Origin: Desulfovibrio sp. 86
GTDB lineage: Bacteria; Desulfobacterota; Desulfovibrionia; Desulfovibrionales; Desulfovibrionaceae
Direction of reading: 5' to 3'
NCBI RefSeq assembly: GCF_902702915.1
Contig: NZ_LR738849.1
Span: 1 to 64,000 of the forward strand
DNA length: 64,000 bases
Within the stretch, counting starts at the first letter, position 1; the number at the start of each line of letters is the position of its first letter. Shown here piece by piece: positions 26,568 to 34,206 of this stretch. The position numbers and the translations under genes are program-made. The notes beneath the pieces are model-generated. The model saw nothing but the letters and a program-made list of their open reading frames with translations, was not told the origin of the DNA and did not search any database.

Positions 26568-26718
26568 TAGAGCATTTTAACTTTGAAAAAGTGTAAATGC
26601 TCTAACGTTGCACGAGAGTGCAGCGCGCCACAACGTGGCGTGGATTCAGCCGAAAATCGCATTTTCGGCTGAATGAAAATTTTGAAATGTGAAACATTTC
26701 AAAGTTGATCTGCTCTAG
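26568..26718. repeat. Dispersed palindromic repeat, family B, copy 1
   Basis: 151 bp bounded by CTAGAGCA and TGCTCTAG. The first 22 bases and the reverse complement of the last 22 match at 18 or more positions. It contains internal hairpins (TTCAGCCGAAAA with its complement around 26646-26672). It encodes nothing and resembles a small non-autonomous palindromic element. It lies between the convergent plsC gene and the small membrane-protein gene. Confidence 0.75.
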
Positions 26719-26725
26719 ACCAAGC

Positions 26726-26768
26726 AAAACGGCCCCGCTGGAAAGAAGTTCCTGCGGGGCCGTTTTTT
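26726..26768 (+). terminator. Strong terminator after plsC
   Basis: A 13-bp GC-rich stem, AAAACGGCCCCGC with its complement, followed by six Ts at 26763-26768. The left A-run could also serve the opposite direction. Confidence 0.9.
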
Positions 26769-26938
26769 ACTGGCAAACATGCAAATTTTCAGACCACAAT
26801 TCTTGGCATCGTGCTTTTACGCGTCGTACAGCAAGGGTTGCAGATGCCTGCCACGCCGCACAGCAGCGCCGATGAACAGGATTCTTCCTTCAGGCGTGGC
26901 TACAGGCGAGTAGCTTGAGCCATTTTTCCTGAATGGCG
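26769..26938. other. 170-bp stretch without a recognised feature
   Basis: Between the plsC terminator and the stop of the small membrane-protein gene I see no ORF, hairpin or repeat worth naming. The whole gap from plsC (26535-26938) is explained only by the repeat and terminator. Confidence 0.5.
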
Positions 26939-27220
26939 CTAGCCGCTGTGAGCAGCAGATTCCGTTGCTTCCGTCTTTTTTTGCAGCTTTTTTGAATACA
27001 GTGAGTAAAAGTAGCCGGAAACGGGCTTCACGCTCACCACTGCAAAAAAGAGAAGAAAATACAGCATAGAATCTATAAGCAGCATTTGTGTTGAGCGATT
27101 TTCAAAGCCGAGGGCGCTCAGATAGCCATGCAGTTTTATAATAACCCAACATTCCAGAAAAAAAACGACCAAGGCGCACAGGAAACACCTGTCTTTGACC
27201 TTTCGCAGCTGTTTTTCCAT
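26939..27220 (-). CDS. Small two-helix membrane protein of unknown function
   Basis: 93 residues with two hydrophobic segments (about 12-30 and 47-64). They are followed by a basic cytoplasmic-looking tail (YSKKLQKKTEATE). No family is recognised. GGAAGGGA stands seven bases before the ATG, a good ribosome site that supports it being real. It lies 240 bp downstream of the DUF438 gene's stop, separated by a terminator. Confidence 0.6.
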   Translation of the reverse strand: MEKQLRKVKDRCFLCALVVFFLECWVIIKLHGYLSALGFENRSTQMLLIDSMLYFLLFFAVVSVKPVSGYFYSLYSKKLQKKTEATESAAHSG

Positions 27221-27402
27221 ATATTCCCTTCCGCAAGCAAACGGACGTTGTGCGCGTCTTGTTCCTGTTTTTCAAACCGCTCAGAATATGGCACAGAACC
27301 GAGGTTTACGCTAGTCTTTTCACCATTGGGTGCGGAGCCTGTTCTGGGGGAAGCGGTCATTCACATCCTGACGTACAAGACTCCCCATGGTGACACATAC
27401 GT

Positions 27403-27430
27403 AAAAAAGGCAGGAAGTTACCCTCCTGCC
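27403..27430 (-). terminator. Terminator of the DUF438/hemerythrin gene
   Basis: On the minus strand, a 7-bp stem GGCAGGA/TCCTGCC is followed by six Ts, 31 bases past the stop. Confidence 0.8.
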
Positions 27431-27461
27431 CGTACAGACGTTCACATGTCACGCCCTGGCG

Positions 27462-28934
27462 TCATTCCCATTCAAGCAGTCGCCTCTGGCCAGTCAGGGA
27501 GCGCAGGTGCGTGGCGTCTTGCCCCACTTCAAGGCAGCCCAGATAGGCTCCCTGCTTGTTTCTGAGCGCAAGATACTCAATATGGATAAATTTGCCGCCA
27601 AGTTCCAGCCAGAACTCGGCCTTGTCACGCTCTCCCCTTTTAAAGGCTTCCAGAATTTCAGTGACCATGTGCACTGATTTTGGGGGATGGCAGTTTTTCA
27701 CCTCACGGCCGATAACGGCGGCGCTTCTGGGAAAAATACGGTGCGCGCTGTCAGAATAGTAGGCCACCCTGTCATCCGGGCCCACAAAGCTCACATCCAC
27801 GGGCAAATTGCAAAGAATGGCGTCCACAACTTCTCGCGGCAGTTGCCCTGTGGAAAGATCGACAAGTCCTGACTGGCCCGTGCCTACGGCAAGGCTGACA
27901 GCAGCCGCGCTCCATTCCCCTTCGGGCGTTACGCCGAAAGAATAGCCGATTTCATCGTCACCCAGGCGGCAGCGGCTCCAGTCCTCCTCGGTAAGCAACT
28001 GAAGGCACATGGGCAAAAGAATATTTTCTTCTTTGCTAACCATTTCAGCAACTTCATCAATGAGGTCCTGCACAGCCGCAGATCCTTCCACCCTGTTGTC
28101 GTCAGCCAGAAGTTCCTGCGCCCGGCGGAACTTGCCTCGGATGTCATCGTGCACTTCCCACATGACCTTGCCAGGAGCGCTCACATCATGCTTTTCAAGC
28201 AGGGGGAAGAGCTGATTCTCCTTACGGACGTAGTGGGTCTGGATGCCTGCAAGCTCCTGAACAAGAGAACTGAGGCGCTTAAGCACAAAAGGCCAGTGGG
28301 CGTCGGTTGGCGTCCTGGATGGGCCCAGGGCTTCCCCGATTTCGGCAATAAGCTTTTTTGCCTGAGCATTTTCCTTCAAATAGGTGTGCACAGGGTGCCC
28401 CGGTGGAACCTGCGGCATCTGCTGCCCTTCCAGCGCATTCTGGAACAGGGCCGCATGCAGATGGCACATCCTTTTTATTTCCGTCTCGGGCAAGCCCTCG
28501 TTCACAAGGGTCTGCTCCAGAGCGGCAATTTCCTGCGGAGTGATATCACCCACTGTTTTATTGAATTTGTCCTGCAACTGGCTGAACTCCACGCCGTCAT
28601 GAAGATCCTTGATTATTTCCTTGAGCGCGGCCAGGCGTTGATCCTGCGACGCCTTCGTGTCATTCCCCTGCACGCCCTTGGCGTCGGGAGGCGCAATTTC
28701 AACCGATTCGCCGGTAGTGGTCATGATTTCGCCAGCGATGAACAACAGCAGTGAAAGAACACTCTCATCACCCATGCCGGCCGCTTTTTCAACAGAGGCA
28801 ACCCTGCCCACTGTCTGCCGCAAAAGAGGATTTTTGAGTTTTTCAAAACTCTTGTTGTGGTTTGCCAGAGAGTCTATGAGAAAAGGATATTCCTTGGTGA
28901 GGGTATAGATACTCGTATCCTTGGTAAGCAACAT
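27462..28934 (-). CDS. DUF438 protein with hemerythrin and PAS domains
   Basis: 490 residues from the ATG at 28934, chosen because GAGGT stands five bases upstream; 23 further codons are open before it. Order of domains: an N-terminal DUF1858-like segment (TKEYPFLIDSLANHNKSF, about 12-29), DUF438 (about 80-150), a hemerythrin HHE domain (about 170-320, with HPVHTYLKEN, THYVRKENQLFPLLEKH and EEN), and a C-terminal PAS domain (about 375-485). The HHE part may bind a di-iron site for O2 or NO. The PAS part may bind haem or flavin. It probably senses oxygen or nitrosative stress. Confidence 0.88.
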   Translation of the reverse strand: MLLTKDTSIYTLTKEYPFLIDSLANHNKSFEKLKNPLLRQTVGRVASVEKAAGMGDESVLSLLLFIAGEIMTTTGESVEIAPPDAKGVQGNDTKASQDQRLAALKEIIKDLHDGVEFSQLQDKFNKTVGDITPQEIAALEQTLVNEGLPETEIKRMCHLHAALFQNALEGQQMPQVPPGHPVHTYLKENAQAKKLIAEIGEALGPSRTPTDAHWPFVLKRLSSLVQELAGIQTHYVRKENQLFPLLEKHDVSAPGKVMWEVHDDIRGKFRRAQELLADDNRVEGSAAVQDLIDEVAEMVSKEENILLPMCLQLLTEEDWSRCRLGDDEIGYSFGVTPEGEWSAAAVSLAVGTGQSGLVDLSTGQLPREVVDAILCNLPVDVSFVGPDDRVAYYSDSAHRIFPRSAAVIGREVKNCHPPKSVHMVTEILEAFKRGERDKAEFWLELGGKFIHIEYLALRNKQGAYLGCLEVGQDATHLRSLTGQRRLLEWE

Positions 28935-29155
28935 GGCTACCTCGACTTGTTTGTGCAGCATTTTCATGGTGTTGACGTTTGAAGCGGCAGCGCGCCAGAG
29001 CACTTGTATGTTGTAGCTGCCCTGGCCGCTGCGTTATGTGTGCAGGCTACGCCCATGGAGACCTAGCGCGGTTTAACCGCACGGGGGCTCACCGTAAGGG
29101 GCGCGTGTAACCTTTGACGTTGTGTCGCTTCAAAGGCCATCGGCTCTAAATCGCC

Positions 29156-29476
29156 CTAGATGGGCGGGGTAATGGTCACAAGCAAGCGCATGCGTGTTGT
29201 GGCCTCAACCCCGTGTGGTTCACGAATTTCAGAAACAAGAATGTCTCCAGTTTTTGCTGGCAGCTTCACGCCGTCGGCTCCCAGAAAAAACCCCTCGCCT
29301 TCAAGAATCTGTATGGACAGTTCCCCGTCCAGATCGTGCGAATGCACGGGAAAAACGACGCCAGCATCAAGGTTGAAGTTGATAATCTTGAAATTGGGGG
29401 AATCCTCCACAAGAAAGAAACGCTTCATGACATTGGGCGAAAACTCTCTGGTGGAATCAAGCTGCAGTATTTTCAT
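29156..29476 (-). CDS. Cupin-domain protein
   Basis: 106 residues from the ATG at 29476, with AAGGAA six bases upstream; an ATG seven codons earlier has no such site. One small beta-barrel carries the metal motif HSHDLDGELSIQILEG, with a later His in IREPHGVEA. These ligands look complete, but the substrate is unknown. It lies 221 bp upstream of the DUF438 gene on the same strand. A CRP-like site lies 217 bp upstream of its start. Confidence 0.82.
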   Translation of the reverse strand: MKILQLDSTREFSPNVMKRFFLVEDSPNFKIINFNLDAGVVFPVHSHDLDGELSIQILEGEGFFLGADGVKLPAKTGDILVSEIREPHGVEATTRMRLLVTITPPI

Positions 29477-29625
29477 GACATTTCCTTTGCCGGTCATGGC
29501 TGCTTTAGCGGATTTGCAGTAGGATGGTTACACTATAAAACAGCACTGGCGGTTGCGTGAGCCGGCGCTCGCCGCGAAGACGTAAACGCCGCGTCTGCGC
29601 TGTAAGGGGAATGCCGTGAGCGTTT

Positions 29626-29639
29626 GGAATGTACATTCC
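29626..29639. promoter_or_regulatory. 14-bp perfect palindrome, possible operator
   Basis: GGAATGTACATTCC is a perfect inverted repeat in the cupin upstream region, 150 bp from the ATG. No regulator is assigned. Confidence 0.4.
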
Positions 29640-29692
29640 CAATGGTATGCAGCACCAGTGAATCTATCGTAGAGGTGGGCCTCCCGGTTTTC

Positions 29693-29708
29693 TGTGAGTA
29701 TGCTCACA
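29693..29708. promoter_or_regulatory. CRP/FNR-family binding site (TGTGA-N6-TCACA)
   Basis: TGTGAGTATGCTCACA matches the symmetric CRP-type consensus perfectly. It lies upstream of the cupin and DUF438/hemerythrin genes, and downstream of the PPOX-like gene's stop, so the cupin direction is the likely target. Nitrosative-stress regulators of this family (HcpR type) are common in Desulfovibrio, but which regulator binds is inference. Confidence 0.55.
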
Positions 29709-29877
29709 ATAAACCATTAATTTTGCCTTTCCCCTATTCATACGATATGCCGCAAAACCGCCTTGTCAAATTACCATAGGGCATGGCCATGTTATGACAA
29801 AACAATACATCGGTTCATGAAATACAGCCAGTTATCCATTCTTTCAGCGCAGTCTACCTTACGGAGGCTTGCCTCTC

Positions 29878-30351
29878 TTACACCGGATAGTATTTTCCCG
29901 TGCAGGATTGTATTGACAGTTCAATGACCCCAGTCATTTTTATCATCGCATCAGGATAGGAACCGCCTGCATGCTGCGGTGCGTATTTACGCACAAAAGC
30001 ATCCAATACGGCGCGCTTTGCGGCGGCATCGGCAATCATGGCCGCATGCCCCCTGATAATAACGCTTTCATAGGCAGTATTTGTGTCACACGCCTCTTGT
30101 GCATGGTGGACAAGCCCGATCATTCGATCCACCTCAAAGCCCACGCGCGAGTCTCTTTTGATGTTGGCAAGTTTTTCGCCCGTGGCCAAACCGTGGATAA
30201 ATATTTTCCCGCGCAAATACACAAAATGAACGGGCGTAATATAGGGAAAGCCATCCGCCCCTGTGCTGGCCAATCTGGCCACCGGTTCGGCAGTAAGCAA
30301 TGCGTGTATTTTTTCCTCTGACAGCGGATATTTTTTCATTCTTGCTTGCAT
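29878..30351 (-). CDS. Pyridoxamine 5'-phosphate oxidase-like (NimA-type) flavin protein
   Basis: 157 residues. The fold is recognised by RLASTGADGFPYITPVHFVY, KIFIHGLATGEKL and VGFEVD. The family binds FMN and includes nitroimidazole reductases (NimA). The start has GAGGGA six bases upstream. It is divergent from the alkylation-repair operon with a 280-bp space between them. Confidence 0.85.
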   Translation of the reverse strand: MQARMKKYPLSEEKIHALLTAEPVARLASTGADGFPYITPVHFVYLRGKIFIHGLATGEKLANIKRDSRVGFEVDRMIGLVHHAQEACDTNTAYESVIIRGHAAMIADAAAKRAVLDAFVRKYAPQHAGGSYPDAMIKMTGVIELSIQSCTGKYYPV

Positions 30352-30631
30352 AATGTCCCTCGTATATGTTGATGTGACCCTAGCAATAACACTCTTTTAT
30401 GTATAATGAATAGTGACAGTTTCAGGCTTTTTCGCCTGACACTTTCGCGCTGCGCCGGCATGCTGGCGCACTGTCCTTGCCCGTGCTCCGCGACATTACT
30501 CTGCTCTGTATGCGCTGAAAACCGCATAGTCTTAGCCTGGGCATCATCTGTATGAATTGCACCTTGAAAATGAGTAAGACCCTGAACCGCCACTGTGTTA
30601 TAGCAGACAGGAAAATCGAACGAGGCTCCCC

Positions 30632-31198
30632 ATGACCGAGTTTTCGGACGACACCATGTGGCAGGCAGTGGTTGACTGTGATTCCGCATATGACGGAAAA
30701 TTCTTCTATGGCGTAAAAACTGTGGGCGTATACTGCCGCCCTTCATGCAGATCTAAAACGCCTCGGCGAAAAAATGCCGTGTATTTTATGACAGAAGAAG
30801 AAGCCGTGCACGCAGGATTTCGCCCCTGCAAGCGATGCCGACCAGAACTTTGCGGACAAGCGCCTGTGGCGGGCCTTGCCGCGCAGGCCAAAAAGCTTAT
30901 GGACGATCACTACGGCGAACGCACACTGCTGATGGCTGAGCTGAAAAAGCTGGGCGTTACGCAAAGCCATCTGGCTGCCATATTCAGGCAAAAGTATGGC
31001 ATGCCCCCCACGCGTTATCTGGCCAGCATACGCGAGCAGCAGGCCAAAAAAATGCTCGCCGCGACAGACACGCCTATCATTGATGTCGCTGCCGCCATTG
31101 GTTTTGCCAGCTTGGCAGCATTTTATGCGTTTTTTAAAAAACAGGCAGGCACGACGCCGCATAGATTTCGTGTGCAATCAAAATCACAAGTGGCGTGA
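30632..31198 (+). CDS. Ada-type methylphosphotriester sensor/AraC-family regulator (AdaA-like)
   Basis: 188 residues. The N-terminal Ada zinc domain has Cys35, Cys39, Cys66 and Cys69 (YCRPSC and PCKRC); Cys35 is the acceptor by comparison with Ada Cys38. A C-terminal AraC-type helix-turn-helix follows (about 85-185, TTPHRF). The methyltransferase half of full-length Ada is absent and is supplied by the next gene. Methylation of the sensor Cys would turn on the operon. GAGG stands six bases before the ATG. Confidence 0.9.
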   Translation: MTEFSDDTMWQAVVDCDSAYDGKFFYGVKTVGVYCRPSCRSKTPRRKNAVYFMTEEEAVHAGFRPCKRCRPELCGQAPVAGLAAQAKKLMDDHYGERTLLMAELKKLGVTQSHLAAIFRQKYGMPPTRYLASIREQQAKKMLAATDTPIIDVAAAIGFASLAAFYAFFKKQAGTTPHRFRVQSKSQVA

Positions 31199-31265
31199 AC
31201 CCATAGAGGAAACGCGTTCTGACGAGAATATGCGCGTGTGTTTTGTACAAAAATGGAGATGCTTG

Positions 31266-31775
31266 ATGAAAAACATGGCGTTTTACACCTTCCCCATCGG
31301 CAAGATCGGCATAGCTGCGGACGACGGTGGCATATGCGGGGTGTTTTTCAGCACCGAGGCCCCACCTGAAGGCTTTGAACAGGTGGAAACTCCCATGATC
31401 AAAAAAGCCGCAGAGCAGCTTGGCGAATATTTTGAAGGCAAGCGCAAGGAATTCGACCTCCCCTTGCACCTGGGCGGCACAGAATTTCAGGCCACCGTGT
31501 GGCGGGCCCTGATGACCATTCCTGCTGGCGAAACCCGTAGTTACAAAGACATTGCGCTAATGGTGGGCAACCCAGGCGCAAGCCGCGCGGTGGGGATGGC
31601 CAACAACCGCAATCCTGTTGCCATTATTGTGCCCTGCCATCGTGTCATCGGACAGGACGGAAGCCTGACGGGGTATGCGGGGGGGCTTGCCATAAAGCAG
31701 TATCTGCTGGACCATGAAAAAATCTGGCAGCCAGCCAGAACTGAAAAAACGCATGAGCAATACAAGTTATTTTGA
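31266..31775 (+). CDS. ogt: Methylated-DNA--protein-cysteine S-methyltransferase
   Basis: 169 residues. The acceptor site PCHRV puts Cys124 in place. The upstream EFQATVWRALMTIPAGET and the NRNPVAIIVPCHRV block are typical. It removes methyl groups from O6-methylguanine by suicide transfer. The ATG at 31266 has GGAG seven bases upstream. It follows the Ada-type gene by 67 bp and overlaps the glycosylase gene by 23 bases. Confidence 0.92.
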   Translation: MKNMAFYTFPIGKIGIAADDGGICGVFFSTEAPPEGFEQVETPMIKKAAEQLGEYFEGKRKEFDLPLHLGGTEFQATVWRALMTIPAGETRSYKDIALMVGNPGASRAVGMANNRNPVAIIVPCHRVIGQDGSLTGYAGGLAIKQYLLDHEKIWQPARTEKTHEQYKLF

Positions 31776-32421
31776 ATATGGCGAAAAAGAAAAGCATTGG
31801 CTCAGGTCGCGTGATCCTGCGCTGTCTGCCGCCATGGATGAAATCGGGCATATTCACCGTGAGGTGCAGCCCGATTTGTTCAAGGCGCTTATAAACGCCA
31901 TTGTCGGCCAGCAGATATCCACAAAGGCCCACGTGACCATCTGGAACAGGATGCAGGAGCGCTTTGCCCCCATCACTCCAGAAAACTTTGAAAATCTGCG
32001 AGCGGAAGATATACAGACCTGCGGTATTTCCATGCGCAAGGCCCTGTATATCAAAAGCATTGCCGACGCCGTCAAGGACGGCGGGCTTGACCTGACACTT
32101 CTGCCAGCCATGACGGATGCAGAAATAAGCGCAAGCCTTGTGCAACTGAAAGGCATTGGCATTTGGACGGCAGAAATGCTGATGATTTTTTCAATGCAGC
32201 GCCCGGACGTCCTGAGCTGGGATGATCTGGCCATACAGCGCGGTCTGCGCATGCTGTACAGGCACCGCACGATTACGCCCAAACTTTTTGCAAAGTATAA
32301 AAAGCGCTATTCGCCCCATGCCTCTGTTGCCAGCCTGTATCTTTGGGCCATTGCGGGCGGAGCCTGCGCCAGCCTGAAAGACTGCGCGCCAGTAAAAAAC
32401 AGGGGCGCAAAATCCAGATAA
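31753..32421 (+). CDS. DNA-3-methyladenine glycosylase, AlkA-like (HhH-GPD)
   Basis: 222 residues from ATG 31753; a start at 31714 would overlap ogt by 62 bases. The helix-hairpin-helix motif is LKGIGIWTAEMLMIF, followed by the catalytic Asp region LSWDDLAIQRGL. NAIVGQQISTKA is the family's upstream helix. It excises alkylated bases from DNA. Ending the operon with the Ada-type regulator and ogt, it completes a set for adaptive alkylation repair. Confidence 0.9.
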   Translation: MSNTSYFEYGEKEKHWLRSRDPALSAAMDEIGHIHREVQPDLFKALINAIVGQQISTKAHVTIWNRMQERFAPITPENFENLRAEDIQTCGISMRKALYIKSIADAVKDGGLDLTLLPAMTDAEISASLVQLKGIGIWTAEMLMIFSMQRPDVLSWDDLAIQRGLRMLYRHRTITPKLFAKYKKRYSPHASVASLYLWAIAGGACASLKDCAPVKNRGAKSR

Positions 32422-32531
32422 TGCCGTGTCACACGCTGCGCCGGTCGTTCAGTACGAACAACCAGGCTTGATGCCGCGACTGTCGTGATGCGCCATACCA
32501 GAAAGCGGGTCGGGCCAGAAATACATTCATA

Positions 32532-32683
32532 GGGAAGCACTGATTAAAGAGCCTTTTGGAAACGCGCAGTTGTTTCGTTTGGCAAGGCGCGATCTTTTTT
32601 TGAAGCAGGAGTGGACTCTTCCGTCCTCGACTGTTTCAAAAAAAGTGAAGCAACGCCGCCAAACGAAATAAATCAGCGTTCCC
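32532..32683. repeat. Dispersed palindromic repeat, family A, copy 2
   Basis: 152 bp, nearly identical to 4984-5131. The ends are GGGAAGCACTGATTA and, on the opposite strand, GGGAACGCTGATTTA. It lies between the convergent glycosylase and nitroreductase genes. Confidence 0.85.
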
Positions 32684-32735
32684 TTAGCCCGGCCCGCTTT
32701 CTGGTCAGAACGTTGTGCACAGTAAGACGCCGTGC

Positions 32736-33245
32736 CTACCAGCCATTATGGTGAATTTTTTCCACCTTGTAGCGATCGACTTTGCTGAAAGGCTGCGCAG
32801 GGTGCCCCACCACGACCAGGGCCATCACATTGATGTCCGCAGGGATTTTCAGCAAGTGGCGGATGGGCTCCACTCTGTCTTCAATGGGGTGCATGCCGCA
32901 CCATACCGTGCCCAGGTTTTTTCCACGCGCCGCCAGAAGCATGTTTTCCAATGCGGCTGTGCAGTCCTGCTGCCAAAAACCTGCTTCTTTGGCTTCAGCG
33001 GGGTTGGCGCATACGATTATGGCCAAAGGCGCATGGGCTGCCATCTTGGCATAGGGGTGCAGTTCGGCGATTTTTGCGAGCAAAGCTTTGTCACGCACAA
33101 CCACAAAATGCCAAGGTTGGCGGTTATGCGCGCTGGGGGCCGCCATGGCTGCGCGCAAAAGGGTTTCCAGATCAGCTTCACTGACGTCTTCATTGGTAAA
33201 TTCACGGATGCTGCGACGGGTAAAAATGGCTTCTAAAACGTCCAT
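32736..33245 (-). CDS. Nitroreductase family FMN protein
   Basis: 169 residues. The FMN-binding start is FTRRSIREFTNEDV, followed by APSAHNRQPWHFVVV and a C-terminal ALVVVGHPAQ. Such enzymes reduce nitro compounds or quinones with NAD(P)H. The physiological substrate is unknown. Confidence 0.88.
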   Translation of the reverse strand: MDVLEAIFTRRSIREFTNEDVSEADLETLLRAAMAAPSAHNRQPWHFVVVRDKALLAKIAELHPYAKMAAHAPLAIIVCANPAEAKEAGFWQQDCTAALENMLLAARGKNLGTVWCGMHPIEDRVEPIRHLLKIPADINVMALVVVGHPAQPFSKVDRYKVEKIHHNGW

Positions 33246-33277
33246 AGTGATCTCTCCTGCAATAACCTGCGTATGTA

Positions 33278-33330
33278 TTAGAGCATTTTACCTTTGAAAC
33301 ATGAAACATCTCAAAGGTAGTCTGGCCTAG
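33278..33330. repeat. Family B palindromic repeat, shortened copy
   Basis: 53 bp opening with TTAGAGCATTTTACCTTTGA and closing with TCAAAGGTAGTCTGGCCTAG. The end sequences match the longer family-B copies, but the interior of about 90 bp is missing, leaving a simple hairpin. Confidence 0.55.
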
Positions 33331-33370
33331 TATACACAGTTTTGGATGAAAGAAAAAGCATGCAAAACAG

Positions 33371-33404
33371 CCGCGCGCCGGGGACAGGTATCCACGGCGC
33401 GCGG
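33371..33404. terminator. GC-rich hairpin just outside the IS200-type element
   Basis: A 9-bp perfect stem (33371-33379 with 33396-33404) and a 16-nt loop. Only a short T-rich run follows in either direction, so a terminator function is uncertain. Confidence 0.35.
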
Positions 33405-33477
33405 TTATTGTATGTAGAAACCCCCCCGCTAGGCGGGGGGTTCCGTAAAGCTTAAAGCTTTAAGCACGTCAGCAAAA

Positions 33478-33541
33478 CTCCTTTTGATTTGTTACAACAA
33501 CTTGCGGTCTGGCAACTGCAAAAGAAACAAATCAAAAGGAG
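33478..33541 (+). promoter_or_regulatory. mRNA stem that can hide the tnpA ribosome site
   Basis: A 16-base perfect inverted repeat (33478-33493 with 33526-33541), with a 32-nt loop. The right arm contains AAGGAG of the ribosome site (33536-33541), seven bases before the ATG. Pairing would block translation, as described for IS200. Confidence 0.75.
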
Positions 33542-33547
33542 GTCACA

Positions 33548-34006
33548 ATGGGTGACGCAAAAAGTTTAGCTCACACAAAGTGGAACTGTAAATATCACAT
33601 CGTCTTTGCCCCCAAATATCGCAGACAAGTATTTTATGGAGAGAAAAGGCGAGCGGTAGGTGATATTTTGCGTAAGCTGTGTGAGTGGAAAGATGTAAAA
33701 ATACTAGAAGCAGAATGCTGCCCTGACCATATCCACATGCTGCTTGAGATACCCCCGAAAATAAGTGTGTCGAGTTTTATGGGGTACTTAAAAGGTAAAA
33801 GTAGTTTAATGCTCTATGAGCAATTTGGCGATCTCAAGTTTAAATACCGCAGCCGTGAGTTTTGGTGTCGTGGGTTTTATGTAGATACCGTGGGTAAAAA
33901 TACTGCAAAAATTCAAGACTATATAAAGAAACAACTGGACAGGGATAAGCTCGGTGATCAGTTGAGCCTTCCATACCCTGGAAGCCCGTTTACGGGCCGC
34001 AAGTAA
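33548..34006 (+). CDS. tnpA: IS200-type transposase TnpA (Y1 HUH family)
   Basis: 152 residues, full length. The HUH motif is HIH (His61, His63) and the catalytic Tyr is Tyr125 in IQDYIKKQ. The reading frame is intact with a very good ribosome site (AGGAGG), although that site lies in a stem. It is likely able to act. Confidence 0.93.
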   Translation: MGDAKSLAHTKWNCKYHIVFAPKYRRQVFYGEKRRAVGDILRKLCEWKDVKILEAECCPDHIHMLLEIPPKISVSSFMGYLKGKSSLMLYEQFGDLKFKYRSREFWCRGFYVDTVGKNTAKIQDYIKKQLDRDKLGDQLSLPYPGSPFTGRK

Positions 34007-34206
34007 CAGAAATGCAAATGTCAGATCGTGCATGCGCCTGCTAGGGCGCAGCTGGTAAGAGAGCCTTACAGGCGCATATGAAAAACCCCCGGCTATGCCG
34101 GGGGATATTTATTATAAATAGTCTTGCCGAACAACACTGTCTGCGCCTGTTGCGCTGATTCGCTTTTGCGGCAGTGCGGCACGCGTCCTTGACAGAGTAC
34201 CTACGC

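Larger units (their letters stand above)
29477..29877. other. About 400-bp regulatory gap upstream of the cupin gene
   Basis: It holds no convincing ORF. Two palindromes are present: GGAATGTACATTCC at 29626-29639 and a CRP/FNR-type site at 29693-29708. Both are placed to control the leftward cupin and DUF438 genes. Confidence 0.6.
33246..33547. other. 302-bp gap before the IS200-type transposase
   Basis: It contains no gene. It holds a short family-B repeat (33278-33330), a 9-bp GC-rich hairpin (33371-33404), and the left-end hairpin and translation-control stem of the IS200-type element. Confidence 0.7.
33405..34125 (+). mobile_element. IS200-type insertion sequence (Y1 HUH transposase only)
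   Basis: About 700 bp, edges approximate. Each end has an 8-bp hairpin with a three-base loop: left at 33422-33440 (loop TAG), right at 34086-34104 (loop TAT), as expected for IS200/IS605 ends. It carries only tnpA and no tnpB. It has no inverted repeats or target duplication, which fits single-strand transposition. The exact cleavage sites cannot be read from this window alone. Confidence 0.75.

Noticed and set aside
33405..34125. A tnpB partner for the IS200-type element
   Set aside because: No TnpB-like ORF lies near. The element is complete as a tnpA-only IS200 form.
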